64,000 bases of DNA from Alphaproteobacteria bacterium Ga0077535 (GTDB taxonomy: Bacteria; Pseudomonadota; Alphaproteobacteria; Caulobacterales; Aquidulcibacteraceae), in assembly GCA_001464425.1 (NCBI GenBank), contig LNEK01000020.1:186001-250000 (forward strand), written 5' to 3'. Under the pieces are notes generated by a model. That model did no database searches and was not told the DNA's origin. It saw only the letters and a program-made list of their open reading frames with translations. Of this stretch, positions 40,644-49,455 are shown in pieces. Position 1 is the stretch's first letter; each line of letters begins with the position of its first letter. Position numbers and translations under genes: made by a program.

Positions 40644-41812
40644 CCTTCGCCCTCGACCTCACCGAAGAACAAGTCGCTATCAAGCACGCGATCGAAGAGA
40701 TCTGCGCCAAGTACGATGATCATTATTGGTTGAAGACGGACGAGAGCGGGAAGTTTCCGGAAGAGTTCGTTGCCGACATTGCAGCTGGCGGCTGGCTCGG
40801 CGTTGCAATGCCGGAGCGCTTCGGCGGCGCCGGGCTAGGGCTGACCGAAGCTGCGCTGATGATGCAGACGGTCGCGCAATCAGGCGCGGGCTTTTCAGGT
40901 GCAAGCGCGATTCACCTTAACATTTTCGGCCTGATGCCGATCGTGAAGTACGGCACTGAAGAGCAGCAGCAACGCTTCCTGCCGCCTGCGATGGACGGCA
41001 CGGACAAAGCTTGCTTTGCGGTGACCGAGCCAAACTCCGGGCTCGACACTGCGAGCCTCGAGACGCGAGCGGAACGCACCAACACGGGCTATCGCATCCG
41101 TGGCCGCAAGATTTGGACAACGAACGCGCAACGCGCCAACAAGATTCTGCTGATTGCGCGGACAACGCCGAAAGAGCAAGCGAAGCGTCCGACTGAAGGC
41201 TTGTCGTTGTTCTACGCCGACTTTGATCGCAGCAAAATTGAAGCACAGCCAATTCCAAAAATGGGCCGCAAGGCCGTCGAGTGCAACACGCTCTTCATCG
41301 AGGACCTTGAAGTCTCCGACGCTGAATTGATCGGCGAAGAGGGCGCGGGCTTCAAAATCCTGCTGAGCGGCCTCAATCCTGAGCGTGTGCTGTTCGCTGC
41401 CGAAGCCATTGGACTTGGCCGGGCGGCGTTGAGGCGGGCCGCGCAGTACGCCAAGGAGCGCGTCGTGTTCGGCCGGCCTATCGGTCAGAACCAGGGCATT
41501 CAACACCCTCTGGCAAAGTGTTGGGCCGAGTTGGAGGCGGCGGATCTTTTGGCGTTCAAGGCGGCGGCGCTTTACGACGCCGGCAAAGAATGCGGCGCTG
41601 AAGCGAACGCTTCTAAATACCTCGGCGCCGAAGCTGGTTTCCGAGCGTGCGAAGCCTCCGTCCTTGCTCATGGCGGGATGGGCTACGCGAAGGAATACTT
41701 CGTCGAGCGTTACTTCCGCGAAGCGATGATTGCGCGTATCGCGCCCGTCTCGCGCGAGATGATTTTGAACTATATCGCCGAGCGCGTGCTTGGACTGCCG
41801 AAGAGCTACTAG
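40640..41812 (+). CDS. acyl-CoA dehydrogenase
   Basis: A 390-residue FAD enzyme catalysing alpha,beta-dehydrogenation of an acyl-CoA thioester. The family order is clear: FALDLTEEQVAIKHAIEEIC at the N-terminus, ACFAVTEPNSGLDTASLETRA (FAD-binding), GRKIWTTNAQRANKILLIAR, FKILLSGLNPERVLFAAEAIG and the C-terminal AHGGMGYAKEYFVERYFREA. Chain-length specificity cannot be told. It starts inside the stop of the ThiO-like gene (ATGA), so both are co-expressed. Confidence 0.92.
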   Translation: MTFALDLTEEQVAIKHAIEEICAKYDDHYWLKTDESGKFPEEFVADIAAGGWLGVAMPERFGGAGLGLTEAALMMQTVAQSGAGFSGASAIHLNIFGLMPIVKYGTEEQQQRFLPPAMDGTDKACFAVTEPNSGLDTASLETRAERTNTGYRIRGRKIWTTNAQRANKILLIARTTPKEQAKRPTEGLSLFYADFDRSKIEAQPIPKMGRKAVECNTLFIEDLEVSDAELIGEEGAGFKILLSGLNPERVLFAAEAIGLGRAALRRAAQYAKERVVFGRPIGQNQGIQHPLAKCWAELEAADLLAFKAAALYDAGKECGAEANASKYLGAEAGFRACEASVLAHGGMGYAKEYFVERYFREAMIARIAPVSREMILNYIAERVLGLPKSY

Positions 41813-41905
41813 TTCCGCGCGGCGGAACCGATCACCGCCACTTGCGTTCCACCCGTTCGTGCTACCGTAATTGAACGGCCTGATACGGGCGCGGGGAGCA
41901 TTCGC

Positions 41906-43285
41906 TTGAACGAGGACGGCCGAAATTCGGCTGACGAGAGCTTTGCCGCCGTGGCCGAGACCACGCCAGCAATGCTGTGGCGCGGAGACGCGACCGGCAA
42001 GTGCGTCTACCTCAATCGCGCGCAACGGATTTTCTGGGGCGTTCCGGACGACGGCGTCGAAAGCTTCACTTGGTCGTCCACGTTGCTACCCGAAGATTCC
42101 GAGAAGGTGTTCGCGCCGTTCAGTCGCGGCATGGAGCGACAAGAGGCCTTTACGTGTGAGGCGCGCTATCGCCGATACGACGGCGTCATCCGCATCCTTG
42201 CAACCCGGGCCGAGCCAAGTTTCAATTCTGCCGGCGTTTTCACCGGCATGGTGGGCGTCAACCTTGATGTCACGGACGAACGTGCGGCGCAGTCCGAATT
42301 GGCTGAGAGCGAAGCCCGGTTGCGTTCACTTGCCGACAATCTCCCATTTGGGATGATCTACCAAATCGTCCGCGATGATCAGGGCGTGCGGCGCTTTTCG
42401 TATGTCTCAAGCCGCTGCAAGGAGCTGAACGGCGTAGACCCCGAAGCTGCAATGGCCAATCCGGCGCTGCTGCATAGCCAGATCATCGAAGAGGATCGCG
42501 ACGCGTTCGAAGCCGCTGAGGCCGCTGCCTTTGCTGCGATGAAGCCGTTCGAAGCGGAAGCGCGCATTCGGAAGCCAGACGGCGAAGTGCGCTGGTTTAG
42601 GGTGTCCTCGGCGCCGCGCACGCTCGCGGATGGCAGCGTTGTCTGGGACGGCGTGCAGGTCGACATCCACGACGCGAAGATGGCCGAAGAGCGTCAAGGT
42701 TTGCTGATGACGGAAATGGGTCATCGCATCAAAAACAATCTATCCACGGTGTTGTCGATCGCAGCACAGACCGGACGCTCCGCTAAGACGTACGAAGCGT
42801 TCCATGCATCGTTTCAGGCGCGGCTGATGGCGCTGGCAAAAAGCCATGACCTTCTCTTGCGCGACACAAGCGATAGCGCCGACCTGCGTGACATCCTCGA
42901 AAGCGAGCTGCGGCCCTATAGCGCCGAAGCGGGAGCGCGGTCGCTCATGTTGGAGGGCGAGCCGATGCGGCTGCCCGCGCGCGCCGCTGTTGCGGTGACG
43001 CTGGTCGTCCACGAGTTGGCGACCAACGCGGCCAAGTACGGCGCTTACGCCGCCGGCGGCGGGGAGATTCACGTGGCGTGGCGCCTCGGCGAAGACGGAA
43101 TGGCCGCGCTGACATGGCGCGAGCGCGGCGGGCCGATCGTGACCACTCCCAATAAGCCGGGTTTTGGCAGCCGATTGATCGAGAGCATTGTGCGCGGTGA
43201 GCTGGAGGGCGCTCTGGCGCCGCGCTTTGGACCGCAGGGCTTTGAGGCCGACCTTACATTTCGTCCTGCCGGCAAACTGCCGTGA
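41906..43285 (+). CDS. PAS domain HWE-family sensor histidine kinase
   Basis: A 459-residue soluble sensor kinase. Two PAS domains (about residues 12-125, beginning SFAAVAETTPAMLWRGDATG, and about 136-262 with PDGEVRWFRVSSAPRTLADG) precede an HWE/HisKA_2 module: phosphoacceptor His273 in MGHRIKNNLSTVLSIA, the HELATNAAKYGA N-box at 369-380, and the WRERGGP motif with the family Trp and Glu, then a G-box GFGSRLIES. No membrane segment. The start is TTG at 41906 with GGGGAG seven bases upstream. Alphaproteobacterial HWE kinases often feed the general stress response; no response regulator lies nearby. Confidence 0.93.
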   Translation: MNEDGRNSADESFAAVAETTPAMLWRGDATGKCVYLNRAQRIFWGVPDDGVESFTWSSTLLPEDSEKVFAPFSRGMERQEAFTCEARYRRYDGVIRILATRAEPSFNSAGVFTGMVGVNLDVTDERAAQSELAESEARLRSLADNLPFGMIYQIVRDDQGVRRFSYVSSRCKELNGVDPEAAMANPALLHSQIIEEDRDAFEAAEAAAFAAMKPFEAEARIRKPDGEVRWFRVSSAPRTLADGSVVWDGVQVDIHDAKMAEERQGLLMTEMGHRIKNNLSTVLSIAAQTGRSAKTYEAFHASFQARLMALAKSHDLLLRDTSDSADLRDILESELRPYSAEAGARSLMLEGEPMRLPARAAVAVTLVVHELATNAAKYGAYAAGGGEIHVAWRLGEDGMAALTWRERGGPIVTTPNKPGFGSRLIESIVRGELEGALAPRFGPQGFEADLTFRPAGKLP

Positions 43286-43354
43286 ACACGGGTCGTTCGG
43301 CTCGCGGATCAAATCGTTAACGTTGCGTTTACCAAATTGGCCGAGCGCGGAGGG

Positions 43355-44122
43355 ATGAGCGATCCTATCGCGCCTGCAGGCCCCGACGTCGTTCGCGCCG
43401 CGATCCGCCGAGCAGCGGATGCGACAGGTGTGGACTTTTCATTGCTGGTGCAGACGGCGCGTCGCGAAAGCGCAATGAACCCGAACGCGCGCGCGAGCAC
43501 CTCAAGTGCGACTGGTCTCTTTCAATTCATCGACAGTACGTGGCTCGATATGGTCCGTCGCCATGGCGCGGAGCATGGCCTCGGCCCGCAATCGGCCGCG
43601 CTGCGCAACGGCGCCGACGCAGCAACGCGACGTGAGATATTGGCGCTGCGCAGCGATCCGGAACTCTCCGCGCGGATGGCGGCAGAGCTTGCACGTGAAA
43701 ATGCGCAGACTCTCCAGTCGCGACTCGGACGCGCGCCGAATGCGGGTGAACTCTATGCGGCACACGTTATGGGATCGGGCGGCGCGATCCGGCTGATCGA
43801 AGCGGCGGCCAACGGCGCACCGGATGCGTCAGCGTTGTTTCCGCGCGAGGCGGCGGCTAATCGCGGCCTCTTCTATGCCGATGGTGAGCCACGATCGGCG
43901 CAGGGTCTTTTGGATCGCCTGCAACTCGACGCGGACGCCACCGTGGGCGTTCCATCTCAGCGGGGCGTTGGTGCACCGGAGGGCGACGGCGCCATGTCGC
44001 CCGCGCTCGCACGTGCGCTGTTTGCCATGGCGCTTTTGCCGCTTCTGCGCTCTGGCGAGGACGAGACGGCGCGCGATCCGATGCAGGCGCTGAACGCCTA
44101 CGCGCGTGCGAGCCGCACTTAA
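43355..44122 (+). CDS. lytic transglycosylase (SLT domain) protein
   Basis: A 255-residue protein with a soluble lytic transglycosylase fold in its first half: LLVQTARRESAMNPNARAST with the catalytic Glu in the ARRES motif near residue 33, SATGLFQFIDSTWLDMV, and ELYAAHVMGSGGAIRLI. There is no recognisable signal peptide, as in flagellum- or secretion-associated alphaproteobacterial homologues. The C-terminal third is low in conservation and ends with a hydrophobic stretch (ALARALFAMALLPLL). The ATG at 43355 has GGAGGG directly before it, unusually close; TTG 43337 is another option. Overlaps the convergent CoA-transferase gene by 4 bp. Confidence 0.85.
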   Translation: MSDPIAPAGPDVVRAAIRRAADATGVDFSLLVQTARRESAMNPNARASTSSATGLFQFIDSTWLDMVRRHGAEHGLGPQSAALRNGADAATRREILALRSDPELSARMAAELARENAQTLQSRLGRAPNAGELYAAHVMGSGGAIRLIEAAANGAPDASALFPREAAANRGLFYADGEPRSAQGLLDRLQLDADATVGVPSQRGVGAPEGDGAMSPALARALFAMALLPLLRSGEDETARDPMQALNAYARASRT

Positions 44123-45312
44123 GCGGCTGCGCCGCTCGCATACATTGCGTCGATCTCGGCGGCACTGAACCCAGCTTCTGTGAGCACCGCGCGCGTATGC
44201 TCACCAGGGCGCGGCGATGGCCCCTTTGGACCATCGTCTGCGCCTGGAAAACGAACAGGGGCCGCTGGCGCGCTGATTGTGCCGCCATCATGGGTCGGTG
44301 TTTGCACGACGCACCCAGCGGCGATTGCCTGAGGATCGGCAATTGCTTCCGTCGGCGTCAGCATCGGCGCCCAGATCATTTCCTCTGCGTCGAGCGCCGT
44401 TGCGATCTCCGATAGCGGCCGCGCGGCGAAGGCTTCGTCCAGCAACGGCACTAAGGCGCTGCCATGCTCGCGCCGTGCACGGTTATTGGCGAAGCGCGGG
44501 TCGTCCACGAGATGCTCGACCTTCAACGCGCGTGCGAGTTTGGGCCAATCCTTCTCGCCTTGCCGCTGCAACAAGCTGATCCAATGATCGTCGCCAGTCT
44601 TGAAATAGTTGATCAGCGGATTGGGAACGTCCTTACGCGCGCGATTCGAAGCGATGCGCCCGCGCGTGTGCTGAATGGCGAAGTCGCTGCCGCCGACATA
44701 GTGGGCGACACGCAAAAGCGATGCGTCGACGAGGCGGCCGGCGCCGGTGCGATGGCGCTCATGAACCGCCGCAAGCACAGCCGAGATGATTGCGAGCGAT
44801 GCGACGTGATCGCCGAACGCCGTGCGCAGCTGGACGGGATCGCCGCCCTTCGGCCGGAACATCGCTGCAAGGCCGGAGCGCGCCCAGAAGGCCGCAGAAT
44901 CCATACCAGGACGATCCGCGTCCGGGCCTTCGAGCCCATAGCCTGTAAGCGTCGCGTAGATGAGGCGCGGGCAGCGCTGCATCACCGTCTCATGATCGAG
45001 CCCCGCGCGCTTGAGGCCGCCAGGGCGGACGTTGGTGAGGAAGATGTCGGCCCCGTCGATCAGCTTCAGCAACGCATCGCGGCCGGCTTCTTGTGCGGTA
45101 TCGAGAATGATCCCGCGCTTGCCGCGATTATCGAGATCGAACACCGGGTTGAACGCATCGTCGACGCCAAGCGAAGAAAAGAACATCCGGATCGGGTCGC
45201 CGCCGGGCGGTTCGACCTTGATCACGTCAGCGCCCCAGTCGGCCATCACGCCCGCGGCGCCTGGCGCAGCGACATAGGTGGCGTATTCAACGATCTTGAG
45301 GCCTTCGAGCAT
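44119..45312 (-). CDS. CaiB/BaiF family CoA-transferase (alpha-methylacyl-CoA racemase-like)
   Basis: A 397-residue family III CoA-transferase. N-terminal MLEGLKIVEYATYVAAPGAAGVMADWGADVIKVEPP with DP at the GGDPIR segment, then LDNRGKRGIILD, ADIFLTNVRPGGLKRAGLD, the catalytic Asp in the RPGMDSAAFWARSGL block and GDHVASLAIISAVLAAVHER. Members move CoA between acids or racemise 2-methylacyl-CoA. The ATG at 45312, preceded by AAGGAAAC, fits the family start better than the open upstream extension. Substrate unknown; an acyl-CoA dehydrogenase lies 2.3 kb away but in a different unit. Confidence 0.92.
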   Translation of the reverse strand: MLEGLKIVEYATYVAAPGAAGVMADWGADVIKVEPPGGDPIRMFFSSLGVDDAFNPVFDLDNRGKRGIILDTAQEAGRDALLKLIDGADIFLTNVRPGGLKRAGLDHETVMQRCPRLIYATLTGYGLEGPDADRPGMDSAAFWARSGLAAMFRPKGGDPVQLRTAFGDHVASLAIISAVLAAVHERHRTGAGRLVDASLLRVAHYVGGSDFAIQHTRGRIASNRARKDVPNPLINYFKTGDDHWISLLQRQGEKDWPKLARALKVEHLVDDPRFANNRARREHGSALVPLLDEAFAARPLSEIATALDAEEMIWAPMLTPTEAIADPQAIAAGCVVQTPTHDGGTISAPAAPVRFPGADDGPKGPSPRPGEHTRAVLTEAGFSAAEIDAMYASGAAA

Positions 45313-45422
45313 TCCGTTTCCTTCTCGCAACGGTCGTCTGTGGTCAAACATTCGTTAAGGCTGCCGCACGAGGGTAGGGGCGTACGCGGCGGAGTCGCCG
45401 CCGTCCTTAGCGCGAGCCTCTC

Positions 45423-46565
45423 ATGTCTATCGTCACCATGCGCGCCAATCTCACGGATAGCGACATCCGGACCTTGATCAAGGGCCCGACCGAGGACGAC
45501 CGCGCCCAAGCCGCTCACAAGATTTGTCGCTGCATCGACGAGGCTGAGCTTTCCGCGGAGGAACGCGCGCACGCTGAAGGCATCATCGCCATCATGGCGC
45601 AGGACGCGGCGGTTCTCGTCAGGCGTGCGCTTTCAGTGGCGCTCAAGAATTCTCCGAAGCTGCCGCGTGAGATCGCTAATCGGCTGTCGCGCGATATCGA
45701 TAGCATCGCGCTTCCGGTGATCATGAATTCTCCGGTGCTGACAGATTCAGATCTGGTTGAAATCGTGCGCGCCTCGCCGCCATCCAAGCAAGTCGCCGTC
45801 GCGAGCCGTGAAACCTTGTCCGTCGCAGTCACCGGCGCCATCTCCGAGTACGCCGTGTCTGACGCGGTTGAGCGGGCGTTGGCGAACGACAACGCAATGT
45901 TCGATGAAGCGGGTCTCGGCACAGCGCTTGAGCGCTTCCAGGAGATTTCATCCGTTACGGCTGCGATGGTGCGCCGCGACGTTCTGCCCGTCAGCGTCAC
46001 TGAAAAGCTTGTCGCCATCGTTACCGGCGAGCTGTTCGATCAATTGGTCAACAATCACGAATTGCCGCCGCAGATCGCGATCGATCTCGCTATGGGCGCC
46101 CGAGAGCGTGCGACGATCGACATCGTCGAGCAGGCCGCCCGGCAGCGAGATCTCGGCCGCTTCGTGCAACAGCTCAATCTCAATGGCCGACTCACACCAT
46201 CCTTGTTGATGCGTAGCCTCTGCCTCGGCCACCTCGATTTTGTCGAGCACGCCATGGCTGAACTGGGCGGCGTGCCGCACCAGCGCATGTGGCTCCTGAT
46301 GCACGATAGCGGCCCGCTTGGTTTAAAGGCCGCCTTCGATCGTGCCGGATTGCCGCCACGGCTCTACCCATCGTTCAGAGCGGCGGTCGAAGTTTATCAC
46401 AGTGTGGACAGAGAGGGCGTCGCGCAGGACCGGATCACATTCCGCAAGCGCATGCTGGAGCGCACGCTGACGCTTTTCCAATCCGTGCCGAAGGACGATC
46501 TCGACTATCTGTTGGACAAGCTCGATGCGTCCGGTCTGCAGTCGGACCGCGTCGCCGCGATCTAG
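45423..46565 (+). CDS. DUF2336 domain-containing protein
   Basis: A 380-residue, all-helical protein with HEAT-like repeats and the features of DUF2336, a family common in Caulobacterales and related orders: SDIRTLIKGPTEDDRAQAAH, ELSAEERAHAEGIIAIMAQD, VLVRRALSVALKNSPKLPRE and IALPVIMNSPVLTDSDLVEIV. No signal peptide or membrane segment. Function is unknown; members are sometimes linked to motility or cyclic-di-GMP control. It is convergent with, and overlaps by 4 bp, the degenerate EAL gene. Confidence 0.88.
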   Translation: MSIVTMRANLTDSDIRTLIKGPTEDDRAQAAHKICRCIDEAELSAEERAHAEGIIAIMAQDAAVLVRRALSVALKNSPKLPREIANRLSRDIDSIALPVIMNSPVLTDSDLVEIVRASPPSKQVAVASRETLSVAVTGAISEYAVSDAVERALANDNAMFDEAGLGTALERFQEISSVTAAMVRRDVLPVSVTEKLVAIVTGELFDQLVNNHELPPQIAIDLAMGARERATIDIVEQAARQRDLGRFVQQLNLNGRLTPSLLMRSLCLGHLDFVEHAMAELGGVPHQRMWLLMHDSGPLGLKAAFDRAGLPPRLYPSFRAAVEVYHSVDREGVAQDRITFRKRMLERTLTLFQSVPKDDLDYLLDKLDASGLQSDRVAAI

Positions 46566-47221
46566 CGTAACCCAGCTTCCGCGAACGGGCCGCCGCCGCG
46601 GTCGAAGCCGGCGATGGCGAGCGTGCGAGCTTGAGACGCGCTGTTCACGTTCTCTGCGGTGACAACGAGGCCCGCAGCCTTGGCGGCCAACAAGCGGCGT
46701 CCAAGCGGCGTGCGGTCGCCGGATTCCAGCGCCAGAAAAGGATCAGGTTGCGTCGGCGCGTCGACCACGATTTCGCTATAGAGGGAGCGGGCGCGCGCGC
46801 CGAAGGGCAGTGGGCATTCATCATCGCCGCGCAACACGACGTTCCAACCACGCGCGCGCAATCCCTCAGGAAGTCCAGGTCCGTCGGCTACGATCTCGCG
46901 TTCATTCAGCTGAAAGTTGAAGGTGCGGCGTGTGCAGCCGGCCTCAAGTGCAGCTTCATTGAGCAGATCGGCCTCAAGCATGGATTGGACTTCAGCCGGC
47001 ACGGCAAGCGTGAACGTCGTCCGCACGCCGCGCTCTAGCGACGCCATACGCGCAGCGCGCAGTAGGCGAGCCAGATGAGAGAAGGCGAAAGACTCGTGCG
47101 CCGGCCCACGCGGGCGCACAACAGCAGACGCGAGAGCGCCAATGCGCAGATCGACGCGGGCGCCGATGGCGAAGGCGAGCGGCTCGGGCTCGCTGCGGGG
47201 GCGGAAGGGAATAACGTTCAT
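46562..47221 (-). CDS. degenerate EAL-like domain protein
   Basis: A 219-residue cytoplasmic protein. Its C-terminal block LGRRLLAAKAAGLVVTAENV followed by ASQARTLAIAGFDRGGGPF matches the last third of EAL phosphodiesterase domains (helix, VVAEGVE strand, Q..L...G.D..QG..F). Upstream, RGWNVVLRGDDECPL occupies the place of the DDFGTG-type loop. The signature Glu-Ala-Leu and the metal-binding acidic residues are absent, so cyclic-di-GMP hydrolysis is unlikely; it may act as a binding or scaffold protein. It is the last gene of a minus-strand unit with nadK and the Hpt gene. Confidence 0.65.
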   Translation of the reverse strand: MNVIPFRPRSEPEPLAFAIGARVDLRIGALASAVVRPRGPAHESFAFSHLARLLRAARMASLERGVRTTFTLAVPAEVQSMLEADLLNEAALEAGCTRRTFNFQLNEREIVADGPGLPEGLRARGWNVVLRGDDECPLPFGARARSLYSEIVVDAPTQPDPFLALESGDRTPLGRRLLAAKAAGLVVTAENVNSASQARTLAIAGFDRGGGPFAEAGLR

Positions 47222-47300
47222 GGCGGCAATTCAGCCGCCCTTATTGCACGCGCACGGTTAAAGATCGGCGGGCGAAGAGGGTGAATGCTGCGTTAGTGTT

Positions 47301-47786
47301 TCAACGCGGCGCCACGCCAAGGCGCTCAACGTGGGACGCCAGCGCCTGCAGCAAGGCGTGTCCTATGGGATGGCTTGCGTCCACAATGCGCTCGCGCGCC
47401 GCCGCACGCAGGGCGTCCGCATGTGCGCAAACTAAAGCCGGGTTGGCGCGCGCGGCGGCCTTGCCGGCGTCGGTTTCTATTAGGCGGCACAAAGATGCGG
47501 CGATATCCGAGATAATGGGAAAGCCATAAGTGGCGCCCATACCCTTCAGATCGTGAGCAGCGCCCAGCATTGGCTCAAGCGCTGCGTTGCTCCAGCCGGC
47601 GCCTTCAGCGTTAAGGCGGGCTTGGTGCAGACGTTCGATGTCGGCGTCGAGCCATTCGCCCATCGAACTGCCGAGCGCAGTCAGGGTCTCCTGGGCGCGC
47701 GCAATCGCAGCTTCATCAAAAAGCGGCGCCTTGAGTTCGAGGCGGCGGCCCTCGGTGCGCGGGTCGATGAGTTTGGCGCTGGTCAT
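47301..47786 (-). CDS. Hpt (histidine phosphotransfer) domain protein
   Basis: A 161-residue helical protein with the Hpt signature GAAHDLKGMGATYGFP; the phosphoacceptor is His78 in HDLKG. The first 25 residues are polar and variable and the remaining helices form the expected four-helix bundle. It should relay phosphate between a hybrid kinase receiver and another receiver. It lies 44 bp downstream of nadK and 79 bp upstream of the degenerate EAL gene, all on the minus strand. No cognate kinase is adjacent; the HWE kinase at 41.9 kb is of a different type. Confidence 0.88.
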   Translation of the reverse strand: MTSAKLIDPRTEGRRLELKAPLFDEAAIARAQETLTALGSSMGEWLDADIERLHQARLNAEGAGWSNAALEPMLGAAHDLKGMGATYGFPIISDIAASLCRLIETDAGKAAARANPALVCAHADALRAAARERIVDASHPIGHALLQALASHVERLGVAPR

Positions 47787-47830
47787 GCGCGTGCGAGCAT
47801 GGGCGCGGCTGGTGAACAGAGCGTTGACGT

Positions 47831-48586
47831 TCAGACGCTGAACTGTTCGCGCAGCACGCGCTCGTCGAGAGCGTGGTCGGGGTCAAAAAGCAATGTTAGC
47901 GGCTGTGCCGGGTCCTCATGAATCTCAACCGCGCGAACATCTCGGGTTTCGCGATTATCTGCGGCGGCGCTGACGCTGCGGCGCTCAAACTCAAGGACTT
48001 CGATCCGGACCTTCGCCCGGTGGGGCAGGAGCGCCCCGCGCCAGCGCCTCGGTCTGAAAGCGCTAATCGGGGTCAGCGCCAGGAGCCGGGAGTCGATTGG
48101 CAAGATCGGGCCATGGGCGGAAAAATTGTACGCGGTGGAGCCCGCGGGGGTCGCCACCATGACGCCATCGCAGAGCAGTTCGGCCATGCGCTCGGCGCCG
48201 TCGACGCTGATGCGAAGCTTGGCGGTTTGGGCGGTTTGGCGAAGCAGCGAGACCTCGTTGAAGGCGCGCTCCTCGATAACGCCGCCAGCAGTCTCGCACC
48301 GCGCTACCAGCGGCCGGATGCGGACCGGCTGCGCCAGCGCTAGGCGATCGAGCAGGTCGGCCTCTCGATAGTCATTCATCAGGAAGCCGACAGTGCCGCG
48401 GTTCATCCCGAATACGGGCTTACGATCCGTCAGCCGCCGCCGGAGCGTCTCCAGCATCAAGCCGTCGCCGCCGAGCGCGACGATGATGTCCGCCTCGGCC
48501 TCTCCCACCTCGCCGTGCGCATGGCGCAAGCGGCGGAGGGCGTCTTGGGCTTCGGGGCGGGCGCTGGCGGTGAAGGCGAGTTTCAT
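47831..48586 (-). CDS. nadK: NAD kinase
   Basis: A 251-residue ATP-NAD kinase that makes NADP+. The conserved GGDG motif appears as IIVALGGDGLMLETLRR, followed by VFGMNRGTVGFLMNDY, the AFNEVSLLR segment (NE/D motif) and the glycine/alanine-rich DGVMVATPAGSTAYNFSAHG motif near residues 140-160. Length matches the short alphaproteobacterial form. It heads the nadK, Hpt, EAL-like unit. A CTATAG -10-like box is present in the 101-bp divergent gap with the aldolase gene, oriented toward the aldolase. Confidence 0.94.
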   Translation of the reverse strand: MKLAFTASARPEAQDALRRLRHAHGEVGEAEADIIVALGGDGLMLETLRRRLTDRKPVFGMNRGTVGFLMNDYREADLLDRLALAQPVRIRPLVARCETAGGVIEERAFNEVSLLRQTAQTAKLRISVDGAERMAELLCDGVMVATPAGSTAYNFSAHGPILPIDSRLLALTPISAFRPRRWRGALLPHRAKVRIEVLEFERRSVSAAADNRETRDVRAVEIHEDPAQPLTLLFDPDHALDERVLREQFSV

Positions 48587-48687
48587 ATGGCCGCCACTAT
48601 AGCGACGCGCCCGACCTGGGCCATGCGGAAAGAAGGTTTGGTTGAGCCGGCGTCATCTTCGGTCTAGGCTGGCCCACGGAGGATCAA

Positions 48688-49455
48688 ATGGCCGACGACG
48701 TTGGAGCATCCCTGAAGGGCCGCGTGAGCGCCGAGGAATGGCAGGCGCGTGTAGACTGCGCCGCCCTCTATCGGCTGGTGGCGCTGCACGGCTGGGACGA
48801 CATGATCTTCACGCACATCTCGATGCGCGTGCCGGGGCCGGATCATCACTTCCTGATCAATCCGTACGGGATGTTCTTTGAGGAGATCACGGCTTCGTCG
48901 CTGGTGAAAGTCGACCTCGACGGCAACATCGTTTCGCCGACGCCGTACTACATCAATCCGGCGGGCTTCACGATCCACTCCGCCATTCACGCCGCGCGCG
49001 AAGATGCTCTGTGCGTCATTCACTTGCACACCGATGCAGGCGTAGGTGTCTCGGCGCAGAAAGATGGTCTGCTGCCGCTCACGCAAAACGCGCTGCTGAT
49101 GCTGCCGAACCTCGCCTATCACGGCTATGAGGGCGTGGCGCTCAATCTCGATGAGCGCGAGCGTCTGGTAAAAGACATCGGCGACAAAAAACTGATGCTG
49201 CTGCGCAATCACGGCACGCTCGCCGTTGGCGGAAGTGCCGCGGAAGCGTTCGTTGGAATTTTCTTCCTTGAGCGCGCGTGCGCGCAACAAGTGGCTGCGT
49301 TGAGTGCGGGTCGTGACAACGTGTTGATTGCGCCGGAAGAAGCGCAAGAAGAAACGCGGAACGGCCCGGCCAAGGGTTTGGGCATGGTGTCGGGGCTGGC
49401 GTGGCCAGGGCTGAAGAGAAAATTGGATCGAGCGCTGCCGGGCTACGACTCTTAG
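48688..49455 (+). CDS. class II aldolase/adducin family protein
   Basis: A 255-residue protein with the class II aldolase/adducin fold: RVDCAALYRLVALHGWDDMI, THISMRVPGPDHHFLINPYG, the zinc ligands HLHTDAG and the later NHG (LLRNHGTLAVGGSAAEAF). Fuculose/ribulose phosphate aldolases and epimerases share this fold, but this longer acidic-start type (similar to proteins annotated as class II aldolase in many alphaproteobacteria) has no established substrate. A single-gene unit, divergent from nadK. Confidence 0.9.
   Translation: MADDVGASLKGRVSAEEWQARVDCAALYRLVALHGWDDMIFTHISMRVPGPDHHFLINPYGMFFEEITASSLVKVDLDGNIVSPTPYYINPAGFTIHSAIHAAREDALCVIHLHTDAGVGVSAQKDGLLPLTQNALLMLPNLAYHGYEGVALNLDERERLVKDIGDKKLMLLRNHGTLAVGGSAAEAFVGIFFLERACAQQVAALSAGRDNVLIAPEEAQEETRNGPAKGLGMVSGLAWPGLKRKLDRALPGYDS

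Noticed and set aside
43317-43332. TTAA-N7-TTTA element upstream of the transglycosylase gene as a CtrA site
   Set aside because: The second half deviates in spacing and sequence from TTAA-N7-TTAA; too weak to call.
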